This document shows, one piece after another, positions 33,973-46,033 of a stretch of 64,000 nucleotides of DNA. Both the position numbers and the translations under genes were made by a program. The notes under the pieces were generated by a model that saw nothing but the letters and a program-made list of their open reading frames with translations, made no database searches and was not told the DNA's origin. The stretch covers positions 1,495,501 through 1,559,500 of the forward strand of contig NC_037313.1 in NCBI RefSeq assembly GCF_000143535.2, given 5' to 3'. This DNA is from Botrytis cinerea B05.10 (Eukaryota; Ascomycota; Leotiomycetes; Helotiales; Sclerotiniaceae). Every line of letters begins with the position of its first letter. Within the stretch, counting starts at the first letter, position 1.

Positions 33973-35348
33973 CTTTGGAAATATCTGTTGGTATCAAAAT
34001 CCTTTTGCAAGGAAGACAGACAGGTGCCAAAGTCTGGAAAGAAGAGGTGGGGGAAAAGCAGGAGAGTAGAGGGATGATGTTCAGAACAATCCAAAGGAAG
34101 ATCAACAAATGGGTGGGAGATCTCAACTATCTATATGACAGCATCGGGCGTGCACTAGGAGGCTCCTGGTAGAATTAATAACGTCTAGACTTGCCGTACG
34201 ATAGTCGCCCTGAAGATTTTAGGGCGTGCTAGGTATAATATAGATCATCCCGACTGATTGTTTATTCACTGATAGAACTAACGAGACCACACCAAAATTG
34301 ATAATAAATCATAATAATCAAGATTGCGGTCTCGCCAAGTCCCCCCCAAGATCCCATTCTCAAACTACCATAGAAGCAGCATAGGTTCGGGCAACCTCGC
34401 ATGTTCGCGGTTGACCAAGGGAAAAAACTCCACCCCGATCACACTTTGCAAGGATGCCGTATGGGGTAAAACCGGGCCTTTTTATCTCCTTTTGCTCGTT
34501 CTTATTGATATCAGCATATCAACGTTGTAGCACGCAATAAGCGTCTGGGCGCCCAGGACTGTTATCATGTAACGCGTGAGCTCAGTGGAACTGCATCCAT
34601 ACCGTGGGTGTTAATATTGGAGCCAAGATGGTGCTAGGATTCCCTGAGAGATAATGGTTCCTAGGTTATCTCCCAGGTTATCTTTGCCGTACGACCTTGG
34701 CATTGAGAACGACATGATAAATAGATAAATAGGTGATAAGGCGCTTGGCAGCTGAGAGGAAACGGGAGCCGACACTGTACATACACACATGCACACATAC
34801 TATAATATGTGAGGATGACATGAGCGACGAGGTTTAGTTTTCTCTCTCTCTCTCTCTCTCTCTCTCGTCGTTCTTCACCGGCTGGCTCCAATTGTTGTTC
34901 AGATGACAATGGAAAATATGATTGGATGTTTTTTTTTTCTCCGAACATATCGCGTGCACAGAGTAAACAGAGCTTTTTAGTACGGAGGCGGCCGGGATTT
35001 TGATCCCAGGCTGACATTTAGGTGAACGCGGGGAGATTTATTACGTAACAGAGGCGCCCTAGAATCTAGGGCTCAAACGGGACGGGGACAGCCATCTTCA
35101 TGCGGTACTTGTACCTGATTATTTTCTAAGTACATAGTTTTAACTGGGCAACTGATATAAATCCAGTTAGACATCCCATTTACACTTTCCGAAATATCAA
35201 GTGACTTGTAGCTTTTTAGTTCCAAGGTTGATGTAAGAATTCAAAGACCGGAAAACCATGCTACCGGTACTTGAGCACCAACTAATACGTAACTCTGTGG
35301 TAATTGGCTTTTATTTTGGTTTAGTTCCATTTTAAGTCTACCATCCTA
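33973..35348. other. Intergenic region upstream of the permease
   Basis: 1.4 kb between the permease start and the aconitase 3' end, both on the minus strand. It contains a (TC)n tract. No gene is supported; it likely includes the permease promoter. Confidence 0.45.
34840..34866 (+). repeat. (TC)n dinucleotide tract
   Basis: About thirteen TC units in a row are directly visible. Confidence 0.95.
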
Positions 35349-38271
35349 TCACCTCTTTGCATTTGCTAACAAGTTCAATGCGCTTCCTGCCAAAACAAAT
35401 CCAGCTTGATCAGGACTGAAAGTATGCTTGGTCTTGAGAATAATTTCCTCTCCCGACCCGTGCTTCTTAACCCGCAAAGTAACTTCACCCTTTCCGCCAT
35501 TCTTCAACATATCGTATAATCCGATCGTGCCAACCTCATCAAGTGCGTCAATCTTGCCATAATCCTCTCCGTCGGCGAAGGTAAGGGGTACAACACCTTG
35601 CTTCTTCAAATTTGTTTCGTGGATACGTGCAAATGACTTGCAGAGAATGACTCGGCCTCCCAAGTAGCGGGGCTGGAGAGCCGCATGTTCACGTGCGGAA
35701 CCTTCCCCGTAATTGCTTTCTCCGACAACGAGCCATTCTTTACCCTGATCCTTCCACTTTTGAGCAAGTTCTGGAATACCAGATGTGCTACCATCCACAT
35801 CATAGGCGACATTTACTTCACCCGTAGCAGCGTTTGTAGCTGTGATGAGTGTGTTGGCCGAGATATTTGGAAGGTGACCTTTGTATTTAAGCCAAGGACC
35901 AGCAGCAGAAATGGTATCGGTAGTACACTTTCCGGTGACCTTGTAGAGAACACGAAGTCCCTCCAAGTCGCTTTCTGGGAATGGAGCGAATGGTTCCAAA
36001 AGAGCTAGACGATCCGAGGTTGGAGAAACAACGACTTCCGTTTCAGGGGCAGGGGCGCCTGACGATGGCAAAAATTCCTTGTTTCCTTCTTCGAAACCTT
36101 CCTGGGGGAGTTCAGCACCAGTAGGTGGCTCAAAACGGAATTCTTTGCCAGATGGAGTAATGATGGAGTCTGTGAGTGGGTTAAAAGATGTGCTTCCAGC
36201 ATATGACATTGCGGTAACAATTTCAGGTGAGGCGAGGAAGTTCATGGTATCTGGGTTACCATCGTTTCGGCCTCGGAAGTTGCGATTGTATGATGTGAAA
36301 ATTGCGTTTGGTTCGCCTTTACCAACTCCATCGGTTCGGCTCCACATGCCAATGCATGGACTTCATTGAGTTAGTAATTTTATCAGGAAAGAACCATGAG
36401 ATACAATAGTATATTCGGATTGGCTTGGGAAATAGGCAAGACAAGTGAACAGAAACTCAAGGAATTTGGATGTTTAGACAAATTGTAGAATCCCTCTATA
36501 TACTAGCACTTCCAGAGATAGTTGCTCGTCGATTCAAATTTGAACTTCCGTGCCGGTCTATCAGGGAGAGAATTTGGGTGGAACTGGAGATTTCGAGTTG
36601 TATTGAAATGAAAGGAGAAATAAAACCATCGAGTATGATAAAAGAAGAACTGATAAAACTTACCCGCAAGCGTTAGCAAGCACGATACCTCCAGCTTCGG
36701 TAAATGTTGATGAAATCTCATCTCGCTCTAGAGTTGCTCTGATTTGTTCGCTACCAGGTGTGATGAAGAAATCAGTAGCTGGCTTGAGCCCTGCGGCAGA
36801 TGCTTGTTTGACCAAATTCTGTGCTCGTGCCATATCTTGATATGAACTGTTCGTGCAACTACCAATCAAACTTGAGGATACTGTCTCTGGCCAGTTATTT
36901 TCTTTAACAGCTTTAGCGAATTGTGATAATGGGGTTGATAGATCGGGTGTGGCTGGCCCGTTGATGTGAGGTTCCAATGTGGAAAGGTCGATGGTGATGA
37001 GTTCGTCATAGTGAGCGCCTTCGTCAGCTCTCAGTAAGTTGTGGAGCGAAGGACTTCCTGCGATAGTTTGGGCTTGTAATGCGATGGAGGATCGGTGTGT
37101 TGATTCGAGATATGGAACGTGGCGTTTAGAAAATGGGAATAGAGAAGTGGTAGCACCGACCTCGGCACCCTAGATATCATTAGTAATAGTTCATACAGAG
37201 GGAGACAGATATTCGGAGAAGGATAGAACAAACCCTATGAAAGTTGTTAGTCATGACTCATGAAAAAGTGAAGTAAACTAGATGTTCAAATGGAAGAGAG
37301 AGAACATACATGTTGCATATTGTAGCCATTCCAGTGCAGCTCAATGAGTCAACACCAGGTCCGTGGTATTCAATGATATATCCAGTTCCACCACGGACAG
37401 TTAATTTGCCTGCCAGGTGTAAAATGACATCCTTGGGTGACGCCCAACCACTCAATTGCCCTTCAAGTCTTACTCCTAGAATTTTTGGCGCCTTCAATTC
37501 CCATGGTGCATCAACCATTGCGTCCACGGCATCAGCTCCACCAACACCAATGGCGATAGCACCCAATCCACCAGCATTTGGGGTATGGCTATCTGTGCCA
37601 AGCATCATCAAACCAGGTGCCGAATAATTTTCCAATACAGTTTGGTGGATGATTCCTGCTCCGGGTGGCCAAAACTCGATACCGTATTTCTTCGCCGCAG
37701 ATTCCAGGAAATCAAAAACTTCCTTATTGCCCTTGATCGACTCTGGAAGGTCAACATCTGCTCCTCTCTGTCCAACAATCATATGATCGCAATGAATACT
37801 GGCTGGGACAGCCGTAGAAGGCAATTTGCAGGTCATGAATTGCAACAATGCCATTTGTGCGGAAGCATCCTGCATAGCAACTCTATCTGGCTTGAGCTTA
37901 AGGTTTGCATTTCCTCTGATATTAAGTCCATTGTCGGTATTTGTCAAGAGTGATTCTTCGGGGTTATCGAGATGGGAATAGAGAATCTTTTCTGCGAGAG
38001 TCAAACTTCTCGAGGATCCTAATACTCTTCGAACCTCATGGAGTCGTTTGAGAAGTTTTGGGTAGGGAGGAGTTCGGGATTCGATGTCAGGTTTGTATGT
38101 AGAACTGCTTGTATTTACAGTTGCGAGAGTTCGTCCGCTTATCGGTCTTAAAATGGATGGGATATTAGTCCTCTATACAATGAGTCAATTGTGTGAAAGT
38201 TTTGGGGGAAACAAATGTATATTTACTCTGATAGCCAGACCACTGCTCTTGAGAAGCCCGCAGGACCTCAT
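35349..38271 (-). CDS. aco2: Mitochondrial aconitase-family hydratase, Aco2/AcoB-like
   Basis: Minus-strand exons 38271-38227, 38172-37310, 37234 (one base), 37169-36664 and 36360-35349 give 808 residues. The first 35 residues ([16 protein letters not shown] onward) are basic and acid-free, a mitochondrial presequence. The 4Fe-4S ligands are C408 (IGSCTNSSY), C471 and C474 (ANACGPCIG), with the same 63 and 3 spacing as mitochondrial aconitase. The active-site loop [15 protein letters not shown] is intact. Differences from the usual citrate-cycle enzyme, such as [18 protein letters not shown] and a Pro/Glu insert before the swivel domain, suggest the second fungal form, linked in yeast to homocitrate dehydration in lysine synthesis; that split is inferred. 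The one-base exon is needed to read [11 protein letters not shown]. Confidence 0.92.
37234..37234 (-). other. Apparent one-nucleotide exon in the aconitase gene
   Basis: The upstream exon ends AAC AT at 37310 and the downstream exon begins GGT GCC at 37169. The conserved protein needs ATG GGT, so one extra G is required. The 75-base intron 37309-37235 (donor GTATGT, branch GACTAAC, acceptor CATAG) and the 64-base intron 37233-37170 (donor GTTTGT, branch ACTAATG, acceptor TCTAG) are each canonical and leave exactly that G between them. Confidence 0.7.
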
Positions 38272-39418
38272 GTTTGCGAATCTCACCGGGTTTGGGATGG
38301 AGATTGAAACTATTTACAGAAAGGCAAACATGAATTCTTTTATCTACAATTGCGATATCGCTAACAAGAAATTCTTCCTGACATTCGGAAAGTAGCCGAT
38401 TCGTGGAATTCTAGGATGCTGCTTTGATTCGACTTGATTTTCAAACCGATGAAGACATTGTAGAACTAAAGCGGCTCGAGAAGGGGCTCGAGCACTTTGA
38501 AACTTTGTTTTCACCCCGCAATCTTCCTCTGGACCTCACCCCAAGTCGAAAGGTTTCCTTTAGAACTCTCCTGTTCTTCAAAAACACCTTCCTCACATCT
38601 TCACAATGCTACCCTTGTGATCAAAGGCTGTGATTTCTCAAGACGTACTTGTTCTCTTGAAGACGGACTTGCAAAATAATCACTACATTCCTTATGTCAG
38701 AAGTCCAAAACACATGTGGCATTTTCCGTGTAGTTCTCCTGTTCTATGTAGTAATATAGGAAAGAACAGGACAGGTGGCAAAGTTCATGGCAACATCAAT
38801 GGCCAGATGGGATCGCCATGCCATCTTCTGAATCTTCCTTTATATGCCAACAGCCTTTCAAGTATTGAAGAAACTGAAAGTGGAGATTGTACTGTACAAT
38901 TTGTACAGACAACCATGAAGAAGGCAATGGCCATCAAACATGAACCTTTTCCTTGAATGCTATGTATATATGGTTCTAGATTCTGAAATATAGGGAGTGG
39001 AGGAGAACTCAATCTATAAATATCTTCTAGAGAGTGGGAGGGAAGACATAGTTTTAAGTAGAAACAGACAGCAGATCAGAGTTATAAGCATATTCTGTCT
39101 TCCAAATGTCTTCCATTCATTCTCGGCCTTGCATACTTTGATCATCTCTCAGCGTAGACTTGAGACGATAAAAAGTGTAGAGGAGTTTTCCATTTCTGGT
39201 GCCCAATCAAGGACTTGACCAATACGCAAGCATGGAAGCAAAGCAGCGCAGTGGCCTATCTTTGCTGCTCCTTGCTCATTGGGACATAGATACAATCAAT
39301 CTTATGAGAATCAAGAACCCTACCGTGTAATTGGGATTTTTTGATCTTTTTTAAAAAGACTTTCAGATGTATCAAGGCTTAGTCATGCTATGCACGGGAA
39401 CAGAAACCAAAGCTCTGT

Positions 39419-39464
39419 GGAAAGGTGGAAAGGTGGAAAGGTGGAAAGGTGGAAAGGTGGAAAG
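39419..39464 (+). repeat. (GGAAAGGT)n minisatellite
   Basis: Nearly six tandem 8-base units, almost perfect. Confidence 0.95.
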
Positions 39465-39496
39465 AAAGAAGTATCTTGATACCCCCTTGGCATTAG

Positions 39497-39540
39497 AACC
39501 AAAACCAAAACCAAAACCAAAACCAAAACCAAAACCAAAC
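39497..39540 (+). repeat. (AAAACC)n tandem repeat
   Basis: About seven tandem 6-base units, 33 bases after the previous repeat. Confidence 0.95.
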
Positions 39541-40408
39541 CCAAAATTCAAAAAGCAAATAAAGGAGAACACATGTAATAGATATCATGCGTTATTTCTA
39601 TTTTTCTCCAACGGTAGCACGTATGGGAGTTGGGATTGATTATAGTCAAGGGAGAATGAAGTTGTCAATCTACAAATTTCTCGAGCCCCACATAATTCAT
39701 TAACGACAACCTATCCGTTTTGGGACAACGCATTCGGGAGTTCTTCCATATACGATTTTGCATACTGGATAGTCATGGGAATTTAAATGGGAAGGTCTAG
39801 ATGGATTGAGAGAGCTCGTAGGGGATCGAGAGATGTAGTTCATTTGAGAGCTTCGCATGCAAATGTGTCGAGACGTCAAAATGAAGTAAAGAGGTTCGAA
39901 GGAATTAAGAAACTCGTGCAGATCGCAAAACCCAAGAAACCTCATGCATATTGAGAGACTAAAGCGGATTTAAAATATTGTGATGTGTTTGCGGGCTTAG
40001 TCTCCGTTGACCATCCTTGTCATTCTTTTCTTTCCTTTCTCTCCTTCGTTCCTCCCTTTGCACCTTCGTCTCAACTTCACTTCCTTCCCCATTCAATAAT
40101 TTGGCCAATCATAAATCTCCATTGTCTTAGCTTACTTGGTTGCCGAGTTTTGTTTTCCTAGTAACTTGGGGGAAAAAACAAAACAACCTCTCTCTTGGTC
40201 AATTCAGAAAGAACCTCCAAAACTCCCTCAGAAACGCTCAACCTTTTTCTTTCCTACAGATTCAAAGTTTGCATCCAACCTGCGCATTTTTGAAGGTGTG
40301 TGCAAACATTCATGCTTTCGCATAAGATCAAGGTCAATGCCAGTACATTGTTGAGCCCTTCTAACTTGAGTTTACCTCGCAGTATCTGATCATATCATCA
40401 TCCTCAAG

Positions 40409-43400
40409 ATGGCGGAACGAGAACGATCAGCTGCCGAAATGAAGGCGATCAAGCAAGCTATGATGGTAAGCTCCCACACACTCGTTCGTCTTATCACATC
40501 ACACTGCGTTGCCATATGCTTCAACATTCTAACCATTTTGTTTTGCAGGAAGAGCTTGGTATTGCTCGCAGAGATGCCTTGCCACTCGAAGACCGAGCTG
40601 CTAATGTTCCAATGATACCATTGTCGTCCATCAACAGACCAGTTAGACCAGAACACCCGACATCCGCTTGGCATAGTAAGTTCGATGTCCAGAAAGCTTG
40701 TCCTTGGTCTGTCTGCATGCTGACTTGTCCTTTCAGACCTCAACCTCGACGACGTTGATCCTGGCCTTGAAGACCTCGACGACATTGCCGGTGGACAATT
40801 ATATCGACTTCGCAGAGGCGGTACTGGACTAAGCAACGGTGGCAGAGGTGGCCACTCTGCAGGTCGCATTCGAGGTGGAGCTTCAAACAGAGGTGGTCAT
40901 GCATCTGTGGATGGCCGCGGAAACCATTCAGCAAGAGGTAAAAATACTGATAACTCTGGTTCCGGGTATGTGTTTCCTGCAAATTATAAAGCCCCAGTAT
41001 ATTGTTCGTTTCGAACTAACAAGTTACCAGTCAAACTTATTACAACGACGCAAGACGTGGTGGCAAATCACATGCTAAAGTTGATGCTGGCATCGCTCGT
41101 TTACAACGCGAGGCTGAGTTCAGCAGAAAGAATCGAACTGAAGGCCGCTCTTTTAAGACGCCTCAATCGACATCCAAATCTACAAAGCCAGTTCATCGAG
41201 CTGCATCTCCTGCAGTCGCTCGTGCTGCTCCTCTACCAAATCGACTTGTAAATTCGAGATTCAAGCTCACCAGCCCTGCTACCTTTCTCTCGCACAATAA
41301 CATCGGGTCTAGCCCAGTTGCGAGAGCTCCCGAACTCCTTGTTTCTGCACCACAAAATAAAGTCGATGACGATCTTTTGCTACCACCACCAGCTTCTAAA
41401 TTGGCACCCCAAGGTGGCCTTGCCTCTTCGCGGTGGGCATCGTCTTCAGCTCCGCTTGTTGACACATCTAGATCAGATGACCTCAATCGATCTGCTACAC
41501 CTGCTAATACTGCAAGCGCCTCGGCGTTGATCCCCTCTGTTCAGCAAGTCGTACCTGCCATTACCACTAGCGCTTCAATATCGGCTTGTTCTGCTCAACA
41601 AATCATGCCCATGTTTGGTGCAGTCACTTCAGAGCCTGGCCATTATGTTCGATCGCTATCACCAGCAATATCAACAAATGCTTCCGAGCTGACCCGCTCT
41701 GTCCAACCTGCTACTGCTGCCGCCCGCCTGACTCTAGTAACAGATGACGTAACAATCCAACGCACACCAATCATCGTTCGCACTGTGGTCGATGAGAGAA
41801 TCGTCAAAGTTTCCAAGAATAACAGCACTTACGAATTCGGAATTGCAAAACTCATCAAACTCGATGAGAAATCTCCTTTGATGCTCGAAATTCAAATTGA
41901 TAACGACGTTATCCTGAGCGAGGTATTATCAGAGGCTACGATATTTAGACTTGATAAGAGCCTTGTCACATATCGGGCTAATCCTACGACAGAAAATATA
42001 CCCACCTGGAACTTACAGTTTCAGCTGCCTGGCCCAGCAAAGGGATTCATTAATTATCATAATTTCAGACTCTCAGAGTTGAGACGTAGCAGTGGTTCTT
42101 CTCACTCCTCAGAACAAGAAAAACAGGGCCCACTCGTACTTCTGTCCCCCGTTTCATCATCAGAAGAACTCGATTCATTCCATACTAAACCAGGAAACAA
42201 ATCAAGTTATCTTACGAACAGAATCAGCAGTTCTACATTTGCTGATCTTACTTTGCTTGATGGCGAAGAGATTCTTGTCCCACTCCATGAAGAGGAATGC
42301 AAAATTGAGGATAATCAAGTTGAAGAGTATTCCCACTTTCAGGATCTTTTGAGCTTAATGGAAGGGGATATTGTTGAAGGTACACTCCAAGTTTTGAATG
42401 CAAATCACGGCGGTTCTTTTTATGATCACGTTTTTCACTTGGCCAAGAATGTAGGACTTGAAAACGATGCGTATTTCATGGAACATGCCAAAAATGTTTT
42501 CATTGGCGGACTGTCATCCTCTCGTTATTCAAGCTCAAAATCCATCTTGTCAATCACCGAAGGACTTGTTTCAGACTTTTTGACAAGATCTCAAACATTG
42601 TTACGCTTTCCCCAGGAGTTTATTGACGCCTACATTAAGGAAATAGCCAAGAAAATCCTCGACATGGCTCAAAATTTTCATAACGGTACTCAATTGGCGA
42701 CTGCCATCCCCGCTGAGAAATCTAGTTCTGTCGAGGCTGTCGAATTGACTGAAGTCTCTGAAATCGTTGGTGCTGTCAAGTCTGTGGAGCCTCTTCAAAT
42801 TGTTGAAGCTACCAAGCCCACAGAGGTTATCAGCCCTATCCAAGCTGCCAGTCCTGCTGCAGTCACCGAGAATGTTATTTTCAGACCTAAGCAAGTGGCT
42901 TATTCAATCCAGGAAATGATGAAGATGCGACCAAATGCCACCTTGACCAGTGAAGTACTTGCTGCAAAAAATTCTCTCGAAAAGTACCTCCCTGGACATA
43001 GGCTACAATACAAGAACTCACTCAGAGCAACTGCTACAAAACTCCAACCTTCCGAATGGAAGACTAATTTCGGTAGCAAAGTTACCTCTGAAGAATTTTT
43101 ACAAACTCTTCGACAAGATGAGCATGCACCAGGAAAGACCAGCTTTGTAGCCTCATCAGGCGCCGTCAATCCTCCAGAGTTTTCTGGTGTAAAGCTTGAA
43201 ACACCAATCAACGTCGGCAGGAGCCTCTCCTCCGCAGGCGATAATATTGAAAACATCGAAAATGATTTGACTCTGCCTATTTCTGATGAAAAGAATGTCA
43301 AAAAGCCATCAGTTGATGCTCATCACCAAGATAACTCTGATAAGTCTATTGGAACATACTCCATTGCTTCTCAATCTGCTACTCACAATTCATCTAAGAG

Positions 43401-44343
43401 TTTGTCAGCGGCCGAGGGGAACATAGTAGAAGACAAGATGGACTTTGGAAGCGGCAATAGTCCTCCCATCCTTCCATCAAACAGAGGTCTGAGCACTTCT
43501 AGGTACGCTGGGCCAGATGTTATTAACCAAGAAGCCGTTCTTCGTGCTTCATCTGGTTACAACCCCGCCGCACGTCAAGTTGTTAAGAAGCAAGAACGTC
43601 TACCCCCCAAGCCACGAGAAACTTCGATCAACGTTGAAAGCTCCGACTTCTCCAAGAATGAACCTATAGGTCTTGCTTACGCCTCCGAAACCGAGAAGTC
43701 TAAGTCTCAAGTGACTAACCCAAATACTCTCGGCAAGATCATGGATAATGAGATGAATGTATCCAAGGCAGTGGAACAGCGTACTCTCAGAAGTAAGCAT
43801 ACTGTGACAAACTCAGACGTCGACAGGCTTGCCCAAGTTTTTAGTGATTTGGACGTCAAGCCAGAAAAGGATAATGGCACAGTGGTCGACGTTTCACCAG
43901 TTCCAGAGCGCAGTACTAGCCCTACAGTTGAAGAGCTTCTCCAAAAGAAGCGCGCAAGTGGATTATCAACATCTAGATGGGCAAGCCAGGGTACTACGTT
44001 GAAACGCTCATCTCGTACTGAACAATCAACTCCGACGATGAGCTATGGTCAATCAACGTCGAACATGCCGCAAGACAACAGATTGTTCTATTCTCAGAGC
44101 GCAGTAGCTGTCACACCGTCTCGCCCGTTCCCTTCCAGATCCAACATGTTGAATGGAAGACCTGCCGATACAGATGGCGATGATGTGATGAAGGCTACTG
44201 CGCCAGTTTTCACACCTTCCCCCCAGAAGAATGAGAGTACTGTCAATAGATCAGTCTTGTACCCTGTTCGCAATCATCAGAATCCGCAACAAGAAGCCGT
44301 TCAGGCCAGACTCAACAAGAGCCTGGTATCAAAGCGAATGTAG
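40409..44343 (+). CDS. Large disordered RGG protein with repeated GLxxSR(W/Y) motif
   Basis: Four exons (40409-40465, 40549-40675, 40737-40965, 41031-44343) give 1241 residues. The start MAERERSAAEMKAIKQAM is a charged helix. Exon 3 encodes an RGG-type region (NGGRGGHSAGRIRGGASNRG, then more). The rest is mostly Ser/Thr/Pro-rich and disordered, with a small predicted beta-type patch at about 375-450 (YEFGIAKLIKLDEKSPLMLE). A motif recurs four times: GLASSRWA at 267-274, GLSSSRYS at 631-638, GLSTSRYA at 957-964 and GLSTSRWA at 1115-1122. RGG boxes suggest RNA binding. The rest is unassigned. I do not recognise a named orthologue. A long pyrimidine-rich leader precedes it. Confidence 0.85.
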
Positions 44344-44973
44344 GATAAATGTGGTAATGTAGCAACGTATTGATTGTAAAGGCATTTTAAGGAGAATTTT
44401 GGAGAATGAATAAGGGGTTTTCCCTGAAATAGCGAAGATTACCAAAGAAACTGTTATAGCATTCTCAAAAATATATCGAATGCCAGATATACCAGCGGAA
44501 CACTATGTTGCATCTTGATTGTGAAATCTCTTCCCCCTGTGAATTGCAAATTCTTAAACTTTACTTTCTATAATCTCCCATTCCTTGTGCATTTGACAAT
44601 GATGGTTTCAATAACGGCCATGTAATGTCAGATCCTTATCTGATTGAGTGATACGGAGACGAACAAGTAAAATAATGAGTCTTGGCGACTATTGAGAGAA
44701 TCATATGTTTACTATAATTTTATGTAATGTCCTGAACAAGAACTATGTTACAGAGGATCGGAATGGATTTATGGGGTGCGTATGGCGTTTCAATGTCTAT
44801 TATGCTGAGATTCCGGTGTATGAATTGAAAAGGCATGGAAATGGGGATGAAAATCAGGAAGTCAGTTTTTGTGTTGATGTCAGCGAAAGAGCAGGAGAGT
44901 ATAGGACGAGAGATGGATGGACTGGGTTGGTCGGGAGGGAGATTGCGATTTTTATTGTGATGGGGATAATAGG

Positions 44974-45001
44974 TTGAGTTGAGTTGAGTTGAGTTGAGTT
45001 T
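44974..45001 (+). repeat. (GAGTT)n tandem repeat
   Basis: About five perfect 5-base units. Confidence 0.95.
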
Positions 45002-45243
45002 GATTGACTCGAGTTGATAAGTTAGATTTGGTTGAATGGAAGATTGGGTTGGAAGGAATTTATACCGTGTCTGTCTTTTGAGGGTGTGATGAGAGGAGGG
45101 GAGATGGAAAAGTAGTCGATAGTTGTGTGGGTTTTTAGATACGAGGGGTTGGAATTTGGGGTGCGCAAGTGTGAGGGTGTGAATTGGATTGAATTGACAA
45201 TCTGATGGGAAGAGAGGAGGAGGGTAGAGGTGAAAGGGGGGGA

Positions 45244-45269
45244 GGAATAGGGAATAGGGAATAGGGAAT
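45244..45269 (+). repeat. (GAATAGG)n tandem repeat
   Basis: Three to four 7-base units. Confidence 0.9.
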
Positions 45270-45818
45270 GGAAAATGAAGTATTCTCGCCCAGTTGAGAT
45301 TCAATGTAATCTTTTGAAGTGGCTCGGTATGGCTAATTGAGCATTACGGATAAGATCTAAAGTTGTTAAGGTTATGACAAGGACGAAGTTCCTTGTTGGG
45401 AATCTCGGCAGCTATAGAAGGCGATTATTTGATTCTGAGGGAAGGGGAGAGAGAGACGAGGGGAAGTGATTGTGGCTCTTTGAAGTGTAGTTTTTGGTGG
45501 TTAGTATTATGCTTAAACTTGGTCTGGAGAACTAGACAATGATGAGTAAGTTTTGCAGTGATATGCGATGTGCTATTGTCATATATCTCTGTATAATATT
45601 ATCTACATTGGTATCGGCCTGGCTACATGATTGAGCTGTCTTGATTGAAGAAACGCGAATGCCAAATGGCCATGCGAAAGGAAACAAACGTATGATTATA
45701 CACGTCGCTTTCATAACCCTTTTTTGAGAATGCCATCTCTTTCAGGAACCTGGGGAACCATCCGCCGTGAATGCGAAACCTAATATATCTATAAGATTTT
45801 CACCGACTAATTCAGCAG

Positions 45819-46033
45819 GTCGTATCGTCATGAACTTTCATGATCATCTCTAGTATCAAAATAAACATTTGATGGGTGGCAGGATAAATACATCATCAAT
45901 CTTTACTTGACTTATGAACATCGATATAAGATCTTACTGTCCATTTTAATGGGTCATGTCGTCATGAACTTTCAAAACCATCTCTAGTATTGAAAATGAA
46001 CATATGATGGATGGTAAGATAAACACATCAACC
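45819..46033. repeat. Diverged direct duplication of about 80 bases
   Basis: The segment 45819-45898 and the segment 45951-46033 share a long common order: CGTCATGAACTTTCA, then CATCTCTAGTAT, then AACAT.TGATGG.TGG..., then ATAAA.ACATCA. The second copy includes the last codons and stop of the zinc-finger membrane gene. Confidence 0.8.

Larger units (their letters stand above)
38272..40408. other. Divergent intergenic region, 2.1 kb
   Basis: It lies between the aconitase gene and the RGG protein gene. It carries two minisatellites near 39.4-39.5 kb and a pyrimidine-rich tract at about 40015-40110 typical of a strong fungal core promoter or long leader. No protein gene is supported. Confidence 0.5.
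44344..45945. other. Convergent intergenic region
   Basis: 1.6 kb between convergent 3' ends. It includes two short tandem repeats and one arm of a duplicated segment described separately. The frames on either strand near 44.7-45.3 kb are repeat-driven and not supported as genes. Confidence 0.5.

Noticed and set aside
37170..37309. Single 140-base intron in the aconitase gene
   Set aside because: It would shift the reading frame at one of the most conserved sites of the protein; two canonical introns around one G fit better.
39367..39639. Frame encoding Lys-Pro repeats
   Set aside because: It is only the translation of the AAAACC and GGAAAGGT arrays; no start context, no orthologue-like sequence.
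44720..45304. Minus-strand frame of 194 codons
   Set aside because: It runs through tandem repeats, has skewed composition and no domain.
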